This document shows, piece by piece, positions 35,596 to 47,765 of a stretch of DNA of 64,000 nucleotides. The stretch is from Siphonodentalium dalli (lineage: Eukaryota; Mollusca; Scaphopoda; Gadilida; Siphonodentaliidae): the NCBI GenBank assembly GCA_032622095.1, contig CP136063.1:118190723-118254722 (forward strand), written 5' to 3'. Under the pieces are notes generated by a model. It did no database searches and was not told where the DNA came from. It saw only the letters and a list, made by a program, of their open reading frames with translations. The number at the start of each line of letters is the position of its first letter. Within the stretch, counting starts at the first letter, position 1. A program made the position numbers and the translations under genes.

Positions 35596-36062
35596 AGTAA
35601 ATTCAAGTAATTCTAATAAATATAGTTGAATAATAAAAAATAAATATCATTATGCAATGTTGTGTATACAGTATGATCTTTCTTGTACACAACATTGTAC
35701 AATAAATTTATATTATATCACTCGTTTCGTGTCTCCTTGACAACTAACTAAATCGCCGTCTTATGTTGCAATTAATGACTTTGTTTGGAAAAAGAACATA
35801 GATGGCTGACCACTGGCTAATACTTTCCAGCCTCGGTCGCAGATAATTATATTCTGTTATGCTTGACGGCCGAAGTCAGAAGTTTTATTAATCTAAACGT
35901 CAGTAAACATCCCTAATGCAGACAATTCCTTCTTATGGCTTCCTCGTGGAAATTAAAGGGCACGTGACTTTTCTGAGCCGATCTTTGTGAAATGTCTCTC
36001 CTGAATAACATTTTCGGAGTTTATATGAAGTCGCACATATAAGTAGCTCGGATATACCTGCG

Positions 36063-36440
36063 ATTACGTCCGTCCGTCTGAGCAGATATCTCAGCCATTG
36101 GTCGTCTGATATGAATGAAATTGAATTGGTATGGATCTTCACCACCATGCATGAGTGCTTTCAAAAGAGGGTCCAATGATGTTTGCTTTCCCCCCGTTCT
36201 ATAGAGATATACTTCTTTGTTATCAGGAAATAATTGTGTTCTGGGTATTCAACCATGGGTTGTCGGGTTTCATTGAAATTTGATATGGATGTTTATCGTC
36301 AATATGGCCTTCACGTGAGATGATATTTATTTTGTTCGCGTTTCCGTTTTAGTTTTTCTTCTGATTATCTCAGCCATTGATCTCAGTCAGATTTGGTATG
36401 GATGTTCAACGTGACCATCACAACTTCACAAGTGATTTCA
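36063..36440. repeat. Dispersed repeat, relative of 6015-6500
   Basis: GAGCAGATATCTCAGCCATT, ATTTGGTATGGATGTT and related words occur in two to three degenerate units. Non-coding. Confidence 0.65.
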
Positions 36441-36980
36441 ATTAAATGTCAAACGGTGATGTTTTTATCTTCTTTTTTTTATTAATATTTTTTAATTGGG
36501 GTTCCGTTCTGCCCATGACTTTGAGAAATGTGATCGGATGCCAAGAGTGATGTTAAATATATGTTACATATATCTGTACACAATCGGTACAACCAAGAAC
36601 GATCGATGCACCGAGGGAAACAAATTATAGGATGTCTGCATGGGTGATAGAGTTTTATATACCGAGAGAGGTGGGCACATTTCCATTAAAGGCCCACTTA
36701 ATTTTCGAGTCACCGATTATTTTTGTATAGCCTTGATATACGGTGTCAATAGCAATCTATGCCATAAAATATTATTAAAACATTGTAATTCATCACCATT
36801 TGAAACGTCTGTGTCTCAGAAGATGACCACAGAGAAATAGAAAACAGCTGAAATCATAAAAAAGATTACCCCCGGTTTGCATGGCTCCCAGAATGCAATA
36901 TAATTCAAACTAAAAATGTGTTTTCAATGGAAGGGAAATAACACTGTCTTTAAAATATAACCGCCGCCCCCCCCCCTCCA

Positions 36981-37008
36981 CCCATATAAAAATGTACCTG
37001 GGTAAATC
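36981..37008 (+). repeat. Left terminal inverted repeat of the 14.6-kb insertion
   Basis: 28 bases from CCCATATAAA to GGTAAATC, the exact inverse of 51544-51571. The next bases on each side diverge into ACCTGGG-type repeats. Confidence 0.9.
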
Positions 37009-37832
37009 CACCCAGGTTTTTTGGGCCGAAACCCAGGTAAAAATCTATCTACCAAGACATCCACCAACCATCAAGACCCCGCGAAACCTGGGTTTTACCA
37101 TGATTTACCCACCTGAAACTGGATAAAAACCCTGGTATGGGTAAACCTGGGTGTAATTACCCAGGTGACCACACCCAGGTGTACCCTACCTGGGTGTTTC
37201 CCACCCAGGTCTACCCTGGTGTTTCCTACCTGGGTGTTTCCCCACCCAGGTGTACCATGGTGTTATTTACCCAGGTGTACCCTGGTGTTTCCTACCTGGG
37301 TGTTTCCCATCCAGGTTACCTTGGTGTTATTCACCCAGGTGTACCCTGGTGTTTCCTACCTGGGTGTTTCCCACCCAGGTGTACCTTGGTGTTATTCACC
37401 CAGGTGTACCCTGGTGTTTCCTACCTGGGTGTTTCCCACCCAGGTGTACCTTGGTGTTATTCACCCAGGTGTACCCTGGTGTTTCCTACCTGGGTGTTCC
37501 CCACCCATGTGTACCTTGATGTTTCCAACCCAGGTATACCTTGGTGTTTTTTTTACGCCGGTGTACCTTGGTGTTTTCTTACCCAGGTGGATTTCCCATT
37601 GAGATGCACCTGGGTTAGAAAACCCCAAGGTACACCCAGGTAAGGAAACACCAAGGTACACCTGGGCAGGAAAACACCAAGGTACACCTGGGTAAGAAAA
37701 CACCAAGGTACACCTGGGTAAGAAAACACCAAGGTACACCTGGGTAAGAAAACACCAAGGTACACATGGGTAGGAAACACCAAGGAACACCTGGGTGAAT
37801 AACACCAAGGTACAGCTGGGTGGGGATACCAA
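37009..37832. repeat. ACCTGGG minisatellite with polarity switch (left subterminal array)
   Basis: Up to about 37600 the array reads CACCCAGGTGTACC with a 65-bp higher unit built from three sub-repeats. After 37615 the orientation flips and a 26-bp unit, GGTACACCTGGGTAAGAAAA plus CACCAA, repeats about eight times. The whole block can fold back on itself. Open frames of up to 168 codons in several frames on both strands (37137-37921) are products of the repeat, rich in Val, Pro, Cys and Phe, and not genes. Confidence 0.92.
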
Positions 37833-39419
37833 AGTGAAATGATGAGGATGGCAATGAAGTAGATTTTGATGGGATGCAGGGGTATTGTTATCAATGGAGT
37901 TGTTTTAGTATAATAGAACATTAAGGAAACTGATTGTGCAGCAATACAAGTTTATTCAAGGACAACAAACTAACTAAAGATAAAATACATGGATAGAAAC
38001 ACATGTAATATATAAATATATAAACTCATTAAACTGCATGGGTTAAAACTTACTGACAACAAGAGTTGGGTTAAAATTTTGATTAAAAAACACTTGCAAA
38101 GTCCCTCTTCATACATGTATATGGTATGTTAGGCAAGTTACATGTACATGTAGTTGCAATGTATACTAGTACCGGTACATGACATACCGGTGGACACAAA
38201 AATCATTATTTTAGTTCCAATGTCATTTACCAGAATACATGTACATGTTGTACCTTGCAACTACATCTACAGTGAGGTAGTTTTGTCTCATTTAAACTTT
38301 CTAAATGGGTTTCTCCCTTTGAATGACATAAACTAATGTGAGTATACACATGAGCTGTGGTGTGAAATACACACCAAAAAATTATTTCTTAGTCTGAGGA
38401 CATGTTTCCTGTCATTATCTTACTGCTTACAAATATAGATTTGTAATAATGTGCTGTAATGCTCCAGAAATAGTCATATTTTGTCCTGGTTCATAAGAAC
38501 ATATTATTTCTTAGTGTTAGAAGGACATGTTGTCTGATATTATTTGACTCATAAACCCCCAAATGTACATGTAAACAGAACATTCGGGAAAGAGACACAC
38601 CATCTTTATCCTGTTTTATATCAGTACTAAGTAGCAATATTGATCAGATAGCAAAATATGCTATAAATAGATTTCAGATGGTAGAGATTAAACAATCACA
38701 TTAATTGCACCAACTCGAAACAGTTAACATACCCTGTAGAATACAGACTATGATCAAGGAGGGTGTCACACACACCCCCACCCCGCTTTGGTATGTGATA
38801 TTCAAGCCATTTTCAGGTGGTATGCTATATACATGTACATACCCAATGTTATCTGGTACTAGGATTTCACACGGCAATATAACCGGCATTCACGATTCAG
38901 CAAAAAGGCTAGTATGCAGATATAATAGCAGAAAATTATAAAAATTTTGAGTATTTTCCAGCTTAAACAGACCCAAGTGATATATTTTTATCTAATTCAG
39001 TCTAATGGCTCTTGATATGTTGATGTTTTGGATACTATTTCAGCAAATGTGAGAAAAAGTGGCTTCTTTGGGGCATCAGCTTGTCTGAAAAATATATCAA
39101 GGTCCCCTAAATCCGATACTACATTTCAGAACAATCCAACCAGTGTCCCATGAAATGGTGGATAATAAACTATCATACCAAATTTGATTCAGATTTGATC
39201 ACACAAACTAAAATTATGATGCGGAAACCAGAAATTAACACGATTCTAAGTCGAAAAAGGGCCATAACTCTCGCAAAAATGAGCGGAGCACACCTATATT
39301 CGAACTTGACCTGTATTTTGGTCTGATAAACTTACATACCACATTTGGTTCAGATATGATCACACAAACTGAAGTTATCATCCGGAAACCTACAATTTTC
39401 AAAGTTTAAATGTCTATTA
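37833..39419. other. Interior of the insertion, AT-rich with TACATGTACATG words
   Basis: No gene. ACATGTACATG words are frequent (38135, 38240, 38568, 38830). A worn copy of the GGGCCATAACTC repeat lies at 39050-39400. Confidence 0.55.
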
Positions 39420-39808
39420 GGCGACACCAATTTTTAAGTCTGGTTTACGAACATGTGGGCTGATGTGGGGAGAAAAAAAGTAGATGCAGGAGGGGAAAAA
39501 AATAAAAATAAAAAAAATTGTCCCCCCCAATTTATATCAAGTAAATCTTGAAATTTTACATAAATTTTACAAAAATTGTGAAAAAAAACTTTTCGAATGA
39601 AATTCTGAACCAAACAAGACATTTCTTGTCATGAAATACATGAAAATATGGATCTGCAAATGATCATAAGCAGAACCGGATGCGACAGCACATGAAAATC
39701 AGTACGCGTGTAAAAAAAATTGGGACAAAAAATTTAAAAAAAAATTCATGAAATGGAAAAAAGGTTGTAGGAGGTGTTCGTAAACCGGACTTAAAAATTG
39801 GTGTCGCC
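39420..39808 (+). mobile_element. GGCGACACC-ended element, copy 1
   Basis: Starts GGCGACACCAATTTTTAAGT and ends ACTTAAAAATTGGTGTCGCC, with inverted termini of about 35 bp. An inverted copy lies at 47077-47454. Both copies are A- and T-run rich and lie only inside the 14.6-kb insertion. Confidence 0.85.
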
Positions 39809-39838
39809 TTATGTGTATATAACTCATATAGCTAACTA

Positions 39839-40766
39839 TTAAAGGTGCTCAATCAGATTCGATGGTCCCCATATAATTAGATTCCAACAACAACATTTTT
39901 TTTAGAAATGCTGCTTCAGTAATATCAGAATCGATTAATTGCCCAAAAATAATGCTAACCACTGTCAACTACATGTATAGTATAAAATCGCCTGATACGT
40001 TATATTTATCAACATGCTGTTCGACGAAGTTTGACCTTATTATCAACACAAGAGTTATCCATCTTCATCCGCAATTTGGTCTGAGACCGTCGGCTCGTCA
40101 AATTTTTCTGGGCCACTATTAAGTATCGATGGTGATAAATATTAAAATTTCAAAAATTGATATCTAATAACTCTGAGCTTTGATACATGTAGGTGGGTCC
40201 CTCGACTTGATTAAAATATTTTTACCCCCCCCCCCCGATTCCATATACATGTATATGTAAATAGCAAATGAGGGGCACTTAATCGGATTATGCATCTTTA
40301 AACTGTATTTGAATTTAAAGATGCATAATCTGATTAAGGGCCCCCTGAATTAATGCTCGCACATTACTCTTTATTTGGACTTAGGGGGTAAAAGATATTT
40401 GGTACGAGTCGAGGAACCCACCACCTATCAAAGCTCAGAGTTATTAGATATAAATTTTTGAAATATACTATTTTTCACGATCAAGAATTAATAGTGGCCC
40501 ACGGTCTCGGACCAAATTTCAGATGAAGATGGATAACTCTAAAATCAAGAGGCTTTCTGTTGATAATAAGGCCAAATTTTGTAGAACAACATGTTGATAA
40601 ATAACATATGTCAGGCAATTGTATACTTTAGTTGACAGTGGTTAGCATTATTTTAGGGCAATTAATCAATTCTGATAACGTAACTGAAGCAGCCTTTCTA
40701 AATACAAATGTATGATGTTGGAATCTGATTATATGGGTATCATCGAACCGGATTGAGTACCTTTAA
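39839..40766. mobile_element. Two TTAA-flanked family-3 elements head to head (about 460-bp inverted arms)
   Basis: Copy one, 39839-40302, runs from TTAAAGGTGCTCAATC to GGATTATGCATCTTTAA. Copy two, 40315-40766, runs from TTAAAGATGCATAATCTGAT to GGATTGAGTACCTTTAA. Only 12 bases separate them, so nearly 930 bp form one imperfect palindrome. A third copy is at 33560-34030. Confidence 0.85.
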
Positions 40767-41344
40767 AATGAACTGTATCCAGTATAAACATGTTAAACCT
40801 GATAATTAGTTAGAGCATGCAGTCCCTGTTGACATGCGGTATCCGCTGGTAATCTTACCACAGTAATATGTGTTAACTGTGATAACCAAGTTAATTGTTT
40901 TTACCACAAAAATTCTGAATTCCATCTAGACATTTTGAAACAATAAAAAAAAATTCTGGTGTGATTACAATGTCAACTTTAAAACAAAATTCACATAAAC
41001 ATCGCATGAAAAATACAGCCTAACTGCAAATGTGAGGTGGACCACATTCTGCGGCGGTATAACTGACTGCGGTTGATCGCATGAACACGCCTGAATACTG
41101 CAGTAATACCAGAGTAATATAAGGCGAGTTGATTAATTAAAGCATAGCTGTAATTTTACATGTATGTTCTATACACTTTGTTGGGAAAGAGAATATAGCT
41201 GTGCGACAATGTTAATCCTGATGAGCTAAGTTAGAAATTTTTCAATCGAAACCTCATAAAAAAAAATTTAAATTCAGTTCTCAATTTTCGAACACTTCTA
41301 GGAAATTGTTCAAAAATATTGTTAAAAGATGCCCATTCGATTTG

Positions 41345-41485
41345 ACACTGTAAATATACCCTGTTCAAGTGTTCCTGCTAATGTGCTATGATGCGGTTGG
41401 GTCCTGCTTAATTGCTATGAATTGCACTACCCGCATCATAGCAATTCAGCAGGACCACCAGCATCATAGCATATTAGCAGGACCA
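41345..41485. repeat. Nested inverted repeats TCCTGCTAAT / GCTATGATGC
   Basis: TCCTGCTAATGTGCTATGAT, then GTCCTGCTTAATTGCTATGA, then their complements GCATCATAGCAATTCAGCAG and GCATCATAGCATATTAGCAG in mirrored order, separated by only a few bases. Confidence 0.8.
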
Positions 41486-41905
41486 CTTGGCCAGTGGTAA
41501 AATAGTTTGTTTTCCATACAGATATGTTTTTTCAAATAATCATGTAATGATATCTAACATACATGTATATGATCCCATTTATAGGTTTTATTCATCACGG
41601 CCAGATAAACTTTGTATACAGACAGTTTTACCAAACTTAGAATTTTTATTAGGTGCTTTCATTGTAGCTGTAATTACTAGTATTAAAAGAGTGCTCAATA
41701 AAGTTTGTTTTATCATTTATGCTCATTTGGAATTTGGATGCTATTTAATTCTGTTTATCTATATAATTGGCTGCACTGCTAAATTTTGACTCATTTCAGT
41801 CATTTGATGTCAGTACATGTAGTTGTCCATCGAAATGGCGAACACAACCAAAGACAAATTACAAGAGGAAAGACAACAAATACATTTGATGTGCACTAAA
41901 ACAGA

Positions 41906-42074
41906 TACAGTAGTGCCCTAAGAAATCGACCCCTTAACCACAGCAGAATTATGTGTAACTTTCAGGATTTAGTCGGATATATGGCTTGTTGCCATTCATC
42001 GGAAAGCTCTCCCCGAGTTTAATACCCGTAATTCTGCTGTGGTTAAGGAGTCGATTAATTAGAGCATTACTGTA
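41906..42074. mobile_element. TA-flanked palindromic element, copy with shortened right arm
   Basis: Starts TACAGTAGTGCCCTAAG and ends GAGCATTACTGTA. The left arm runs to CATCGGAAAGCTC, but most of the right arm before CCCGTAATTCTGCTGTGG is deleted. It lies inside the 14.6-kb insertion. Confidence 0.85.
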
Positions 42075-43572
42075 GTTACAAATGTATGTCTAGCCTCCTG
42101 TTGTGTCACTAATAAGATCTTTAATTCACATACGGTACACATGTACATGTACATGTACTATATAGTACCCGTTCAAGCGTTTACAAGTGTCAGTCATCGA
42201 GAAACTGACCAAAAGTTTTGGTAGTATATAATATAGGCTAGCACTGCACTTGGGCTACATGTACATGTACTGTAAGTGATTATAATGTACTATTTTTATA
42301 TTCTGCTGTGAAAGTGTTGCTGAATGAAATTTAAGTTTACCCCAATATTCTAAGTCCGCTCGACTAAGATGGGTTTTTTCTCGAAAACTGATATCTGAAT
42401 ATACATGACTTTTTGTACGTCTTCCACTGGTTGGTATTCCCTCTAAAATGACTAATTTTAACTGATTAGATTAGCCCTGGTATGGAAAACTCTAACTGTT
42501 ATAGCCCGATGAGCGGTTTACTGCCAACAGCGGTGATGATATGATGACCAGCGTTGTGCATGGCATATGTTGATCCAGGTAAGAATGCTACCATACATGC
42601 CAAACATTCATTAAATATCTTATTAATAGTAACCCAAACTACACAAGAGACTAGTATAACTAAGATTGGGCTCGATTAATGATGTGACACTTTCAGTACT
42701 TCATTTACTAGTAGCCTGGTACTGGTGGGCCTGGCTACAGATACTTGTTTGGCGTGTTTGAGGCCTGTGGCACAAGGGCAGCAGAATCAATTAAAATTTC
42801 TCTTATTGTAGTGTAGTACATGTACATGAATAGTACCGGTAGTACAGCACACAAAGAGGTATATAGTACCGGCACATGTACATGTATTCTCTCTGTTTTC
42901 ACACATGTTTTTTTTCAATTTAACAACATGAGTCTTTTATGACACATACATGTACTAAAGTGAAAGTAGGCCTACATGTATATAATGTGCACCCAGTATA
43001 CCGGTACATGTACTGATATATTACATTGCAGTACAGTCCGAGTACAATGATATAGCAAAATTATGCATAGTAGAATAACAACCTTTTGTACAAACAGTCC
43101 TGACAATGATATACCGGGATATCATGGTGATAGTTCATACATTTGGAATTACCGAATACCTGAGTTTGTGGATAGACCGCTTCATGCGATGTTTATGTGA
43201 ATTTTTATTTTTAAGTCGGCATTGCGTATGGTAGTCCTATAAACCACACCAGAGAATAGCAATTGTCGGTCAGTGACCAACTTCTTATGTTTATGCAATC
43301 GATACAATCCGGTTCTGCTTTTGATGTCCAGTTCGATATTTGTGGTGTGTTCTTGTGCAAAAATATAATTCTAACTAATGCGCCAAAAATCAGGTTTATA
43401 AATTTATCCATTCTTGAGCAAGAGCAACTCGTAAAACTTGTATGGTATAACATTCCAAACTGAGTATTTCTGCTATCAAACCATATGATAATAATGTTGA
43501 ACCGGACATCGAAATCTGAACCGCATTTATGGATTGCAGCACGTGATGTTGAATAAACAGTTATAGAGGATA

Positions 43573-43793
43573 TACAGTAATGCTCTAATTAATCGACTCC
43601 TTAACTACAGCAGAATTATGGGTAACTTTTCAGGATTTAGTCGGAAATATGGGTTGATGCCATTCATCGGAAAGCTCTCGGTGAGAGCTTTCCGATGAAT
43701 GGCAACAAGCCATATTTCGGACTAAATCCTGAAAAGTTACCCATAATTCTGCTGTAGTTAAGGAGTCGATTAATTAGCTCTAGAATTACTGTA
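43573..43793. mobile_element. TA-flanked palindromic element, complete copy
   Basis: Starts TACAGTAATGCTCTAATT and ends with TCTAGAATTACTGTA. The two arms of about 105 bp are almost perfectly complementary, meeting near 43680 at CTCTCGGTGAGAG. It lies inside the 14.6-kb insertion. Confidence 0.9.
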
Positions 43794-44894
43794 ACATGGT
43801 TTATAATATACAAATGTATACTGTATGGGAAACATCAGAGGTTTACAAAGTAATAAAAACAGTTGATTTGTTCTTTATTCTTGTGGTTATATACACGTAC
43901 ATACATGTATTCTAAAAATAAATGTCCTTTACAACGTGGATCAATGAAATGCGGTTGTTGCATTTAAAATGCATTAAGGGTGCATTGTGTCACGCCACTT
44001 TGTAAATGCCTTAATGACAGCATTTAAATTAAATGCACTGCATTGGGAATAATCGCAGTCGCATTGAAATTACCGATCATTGCGCCGAAAAAGTATACTA
44101 GTATGAACACCCAAATAACGATACGATAGTGTATTTTGCAATTTTAGTTATAATTTTGTTTAATTTAAATTCACATCTGAATAATTCTGTGTTATTTTCC
44201 CACTCCTGGTGTAAATGTATATGTTCGGAATCGGACATTCATGATGTAGTTTTCCATTCAAAATGGAATAAACATAAATAAACACTGTTGACATTAATTG
44301 TTTTATAATCAGAATCTGAGAATCATGATTCTCATTTTGATTCTAGTAAAAAGTCTTGATTCCCTGTAGAAAGTGAAACACTAACATTTTGATTATTGCC
44401 AAAAATCTGATGGATTTTAAGGCCTGCATCAAGACATTTGTTTGTGAATAAATCAAGGTAAATGTGTTAAAATATGAACGCATTTACAAATGCGTTGCTC
44501 CAAAATCGCAAAGTAGATTCGAACATGTGGTCGCTTTTCTAAGAAATTTGTGAGTGGTCTGTACATGTACATACATGTAAGTTACTTGACCAATTACACA
44601 AGGAGTCGAGGGACACAATCAATGAGGACGTTTGTACTAAAAAATATTTTTTTACGCAAGGAACGAACACAAGGCCACTTTCTTAATTTATATTATGAGC
44701 CAACAAGACAGATCGTAAATCGCTGTTATATGACAATATATGTGGCCATCATAATGGTCGACAGGCATGACGCCAACAAAAACCAATCTGTCAAGCCAAT
44801 ATAAAGAAGTCGCGACTTATTGCTGGTGGAACCTATTAAAGGCATCGTTCCATTTCGTTAATAACAACTTACATGTAACATTCACCTCCACCTC

Positions 44895-45842
44895 TTTACT
44901 CTTGGGCTCCAAATAAATATGCATGCACCAGCTGCATCCACGTTTATTATTTTTCTTGGGAAATCCCCCCCCCCCCCCTGCACAGTGCTTATTTGGGTCT
45001 GCACGTTTATTAATATTTTGAAGCTATGAAAATTTAAATCAGCACAAATTCAAGATTTCTATATGATTCAGATGTAAAAATGATCAACACGTCTACATTA
45101 GTTACTAGCTAAACAAGACATTTTGTCATATGTTTATACTTTACTGTGAAATTGCGTTTCTTCCGTTCTCCATGAACGGATTCTCAAAATGTTTGGTTTT
45201 CCAAAAAACAAGGATTCGAACTGTCTGAACTGAACTCCATGCGTTTGTTTAAATAGATGAATAAATAATGGGAAAGACATACAATCCTAGTTCATAATGA
45301 ATTTAAGTATATAAATATAAATAATAAACGGCGGATTCAACGTGGTCATGGGTTTTGACCGCGTTAAAAAAATCAGCAAACTCTGCATGAACCCCGAAGT
45401 TTGCTGATTTTTTCTCGCGGTCAAAACCCCATGACCGCATTGAAACCGCCGTTCATTTCTTATATGAATAACACAATTTAAGATTGGTGAATTATTTCTT
45501 TTGGTTAATTTAATAAACGTACAGGACCAAATAACGATCGTACAGGTGGGAATTTTACCTCGATTTTAATAATCGTACATTAGGCACTCAAGAGTAGTAC
45601 ATATTCAAGTATGTGGCAAACCAAAAAAACACCACATGATACATACATGTACCTGTACTACATGTTGACTCGTATACCTGAACCTGCTATAAAAATTATT
45701 TGGTTAACCACAGTTGATGTTTTGCTCAGAGTTCCCCCTGCACTATTATTTGGGTCTGTACTTTTATTAACTTTCAATGGAATTTCCCTCCCCCCCGCAC
45801 TATTATTTGGGCCTGCACTTTTATTTGGAGCCTGAGAGTAAG
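44895..45842. mobile_element. Element with GGCTCCAAATAAA termini, about 950 bp
   Basis: TTTACTCTTGGGCTCCAAAT at the left is mirrored by ATTTGGAGCCTGAGAGTAA at the right. C-runs and (TT)ATTTGGG(T/C)CTGCAC words occur near both ends. A separate hairpin element lies inside at 45326-45455. Confidence 0.65.
45326..45455. mobile_element. Palindromic miniature element, about 130 bp
   Basis: AACGGCGGATTCAACGTGGT and TGGGTTTTGACCGCG with AAAATCAGCAAACT are mirrored by AGTTTGCTGATTTTTT, CGCGGTCAAAACCCCATG and GAAACCGCCGTT. It is nested in the 44895 element. Confidence 0.85.
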
Positions 45843-45856
45843 TTGCATTGACATTT

Positions 45857-46886
45857 AAAGAAAAAAGATTGTATGTTTCCGGTAAAAAAATTTAGGGTAG
45901 GTAGGTCTGGGTAGGTAGGGAATTTTTTTTATTTTATTTTATTTTGATATTTTTTATCCAGCTGCAGAAATATTGAACTACCTCGACCAAAGTGACATAA
46001 AATGCCAACCCGTGCCATGGGGAAAGTATTACTTGATCAACACAGTGGAAATATACATTAAGATTGATAAAAAAATCAAACTTACTTCATGCTTACGTAT
46101 GTTTTTTATTATATCTAATACCACATTTTCATAAATTTGGCTATAAACTTGGTACAAAATTGATGTCACTAACTTTTTATAAGAATTTTACCAATAATAC
46201 CGCACATGTATTGTGACGATTACATCCCATTGTCTGGGGGTAGCCAGTACACCCACCGAGCATGCCTGGTTTTTGGAAACAGTAGCTACTAGTACATGTA
46301 TACCGCTATACTTAAAGTAATTGACCACCAATAACGTGGTGTCACCCCGTTAATATGGCGGTACTATACCATGGTATCCTCCAATACCGCGGTACTGATA
46401 CCGCTTGTTAACGCGAACAAGTATGTGTGAGTAAATACCTCCCCTAAAAGAGTTCCATGAAAATCACCGCGGTATTCAACAAAATTAATGCGGTGCCCGC
46501 TAAAAGACCACGGTATCATTATCGCCCAATACCGTAACTCCACGCCATGACCGTCTCGATACCGCTACCGTTTATTACCGGTATCACCGCGGTCATGACC
46601 GGGGTATCACCCCGTTTTTCTGGTCAATTACTTTGAGAATAGCGGTACCCCTAATATATGCAGTGATAACCTCTTTACATGTATATATACAGATACACAC
46701 CCACCATGTCTGTTGATAGTGTTCCATAAGTCCCAAACAAGACATAAAGCAGGCAGGAGATCCACTCTCAGGAAATTAAAATTGCGAAAATTTTGACTTT
46801 TTCTCAAAATATCAATAAAAAGTTTAGGGTCGGCGGGTTATTTTTAGGGTCGGTCGATGTACGGAAACATAGTATCTTTTTTCTTT
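45857..46886. mobile_element. Element with 28-bp AAAGAAAAAAGAT termini, about 1 kb
   Basis: The left end AAAGAAAAAAGATTGTATGT and TTCCGGTA is mirrored at the right by GTACGGAAACATAGTATCTT and TTTTCTTT. TAGGGTAGGTAGG-like words next to each end are also mirrored. It contains the 46301-46647 element. Confidence 0.72.
46301..46647. mobile_element. Palindromic GC-rich element built on ACCGCGG and GGTATCACC words
   Basis: TACCGCTATACTTAAAGTAA with TTGACCA at the left is mirrored by TGGTCAATTACTTTGAGAAT with AGCGGTA at the right. The interior repeats CGGTAT, ACCGCGGT and CACCCCGTT in both orientations. Confidence 0.8.
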
Positions 46887-47076
46887 GGCCTAAGGAACAT
46901 TGCAACTGGTTTGAAGTAACATGACCGCGTTGCGTCAACACTGGAACTGCATTGATGGTAATTTTCAACATGGTCTCACTGAGGTTCTATCAAATATAAA
47001 TACTAGTATGGTTGAGGCAAACTTGAGGGAGACAATTATTTTGAGAATATGTGATCCTGTGTTAACATGAGCCTAA

Positions 47077-47454
47077 GGCGACACCAATTTTTAAGTCTGG
47101 TTTACGAACACCTCCTACAACTTTGTTTCCATTTCATGAAATTTTATTTTTTATTTTTTGGTCCCAAAATATTTTACACGCGTACTGATTTTCATGTGCT
47201 GTCGCATCCGGTTCTGCTTATGATCATTTACAGATCCATATTTTCATGTATTTCATGACAAGATATGTCTTGTTTGGTTTGAACAGAATTTCATTCAAAA
47301 ACATTTTTTCACAATTTTTGTAAAATTTATGTAAAATTCCACGATTTACTTGATATAAATTGGGGGGACAATCTTTTTTATTTTTATTTTTTTCCCTCCT
47401 GCATCTACTTTTTTTCTCCCCACATCGTAAACCAGACTTAAAAATTGGTGTCGC
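47077..47454 (-). mobile_element. GGCGACACC-ended element, copy 2 (inverted)
   Basis: Same termini as copy 1, with the interior in reverse orientation; for example GTGCTGTCGCATCCGGTTCT here against its complement there. Confidence 0.85.
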
Positions 47455-47765
47455 TTAAATATCATCTGATGGAGTCAAAATCATTGAACCGTCACTTATG
47501 CATGCACATGTTGTCTTGATGTTGAGTCTGGCTTTCATCATTTTCATTAGTTTTACTGTTAATATCCACCAAAGGTTGAGGTGTTATGGAACAACTGTAT
47601 GGCATCGTATACTGTTATCTTCCGAGTAAATATGGAGTCTCTAATTCTTTTATCAGTCACGCATCTACTCATCAAATAGTATAATCCTCAAATATTTGTA
47701 GTCCAGGTGATCTCGACTGCACAGTACATGTATAAACATTCATCTGTGCACAGTGTGTTTTAAAT

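Larger units (their letters stand above)
34788..36685. other. Intergenic DNA upstream of NDK
   Basis: It should contain the NDK promoter, but no TATA box in the right place is evident. An inverted pair GTTGTGTATACA/TGTACACAACA lies at 35658-35697. The remainder is the hairpin at 35468 and the repeat at 36063. Confidence 0.5.
40767..44894. other. Interior of the insertion, no gene
   Basis: Apart from the two TA palindromes and the nested inverted repeats listed separately, I see frequent GTACATGTACATGTAC and ACCGGTA words (41.8-43.0 kb) and AT-rich sequence. Frames such as 41487-41789 and 44550-44804 have no recognisable domain. Confidence 0.55.

Noticed and set aside
37137-37921. Several overlapping open frames of 79-168 codons on both strands, rich in Val, Pro, Cys and Phe
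   Set aside because: They are open in many frames on both strands because the underlying 26-65-bp repeat lacks stops. No protein family, no splice context.
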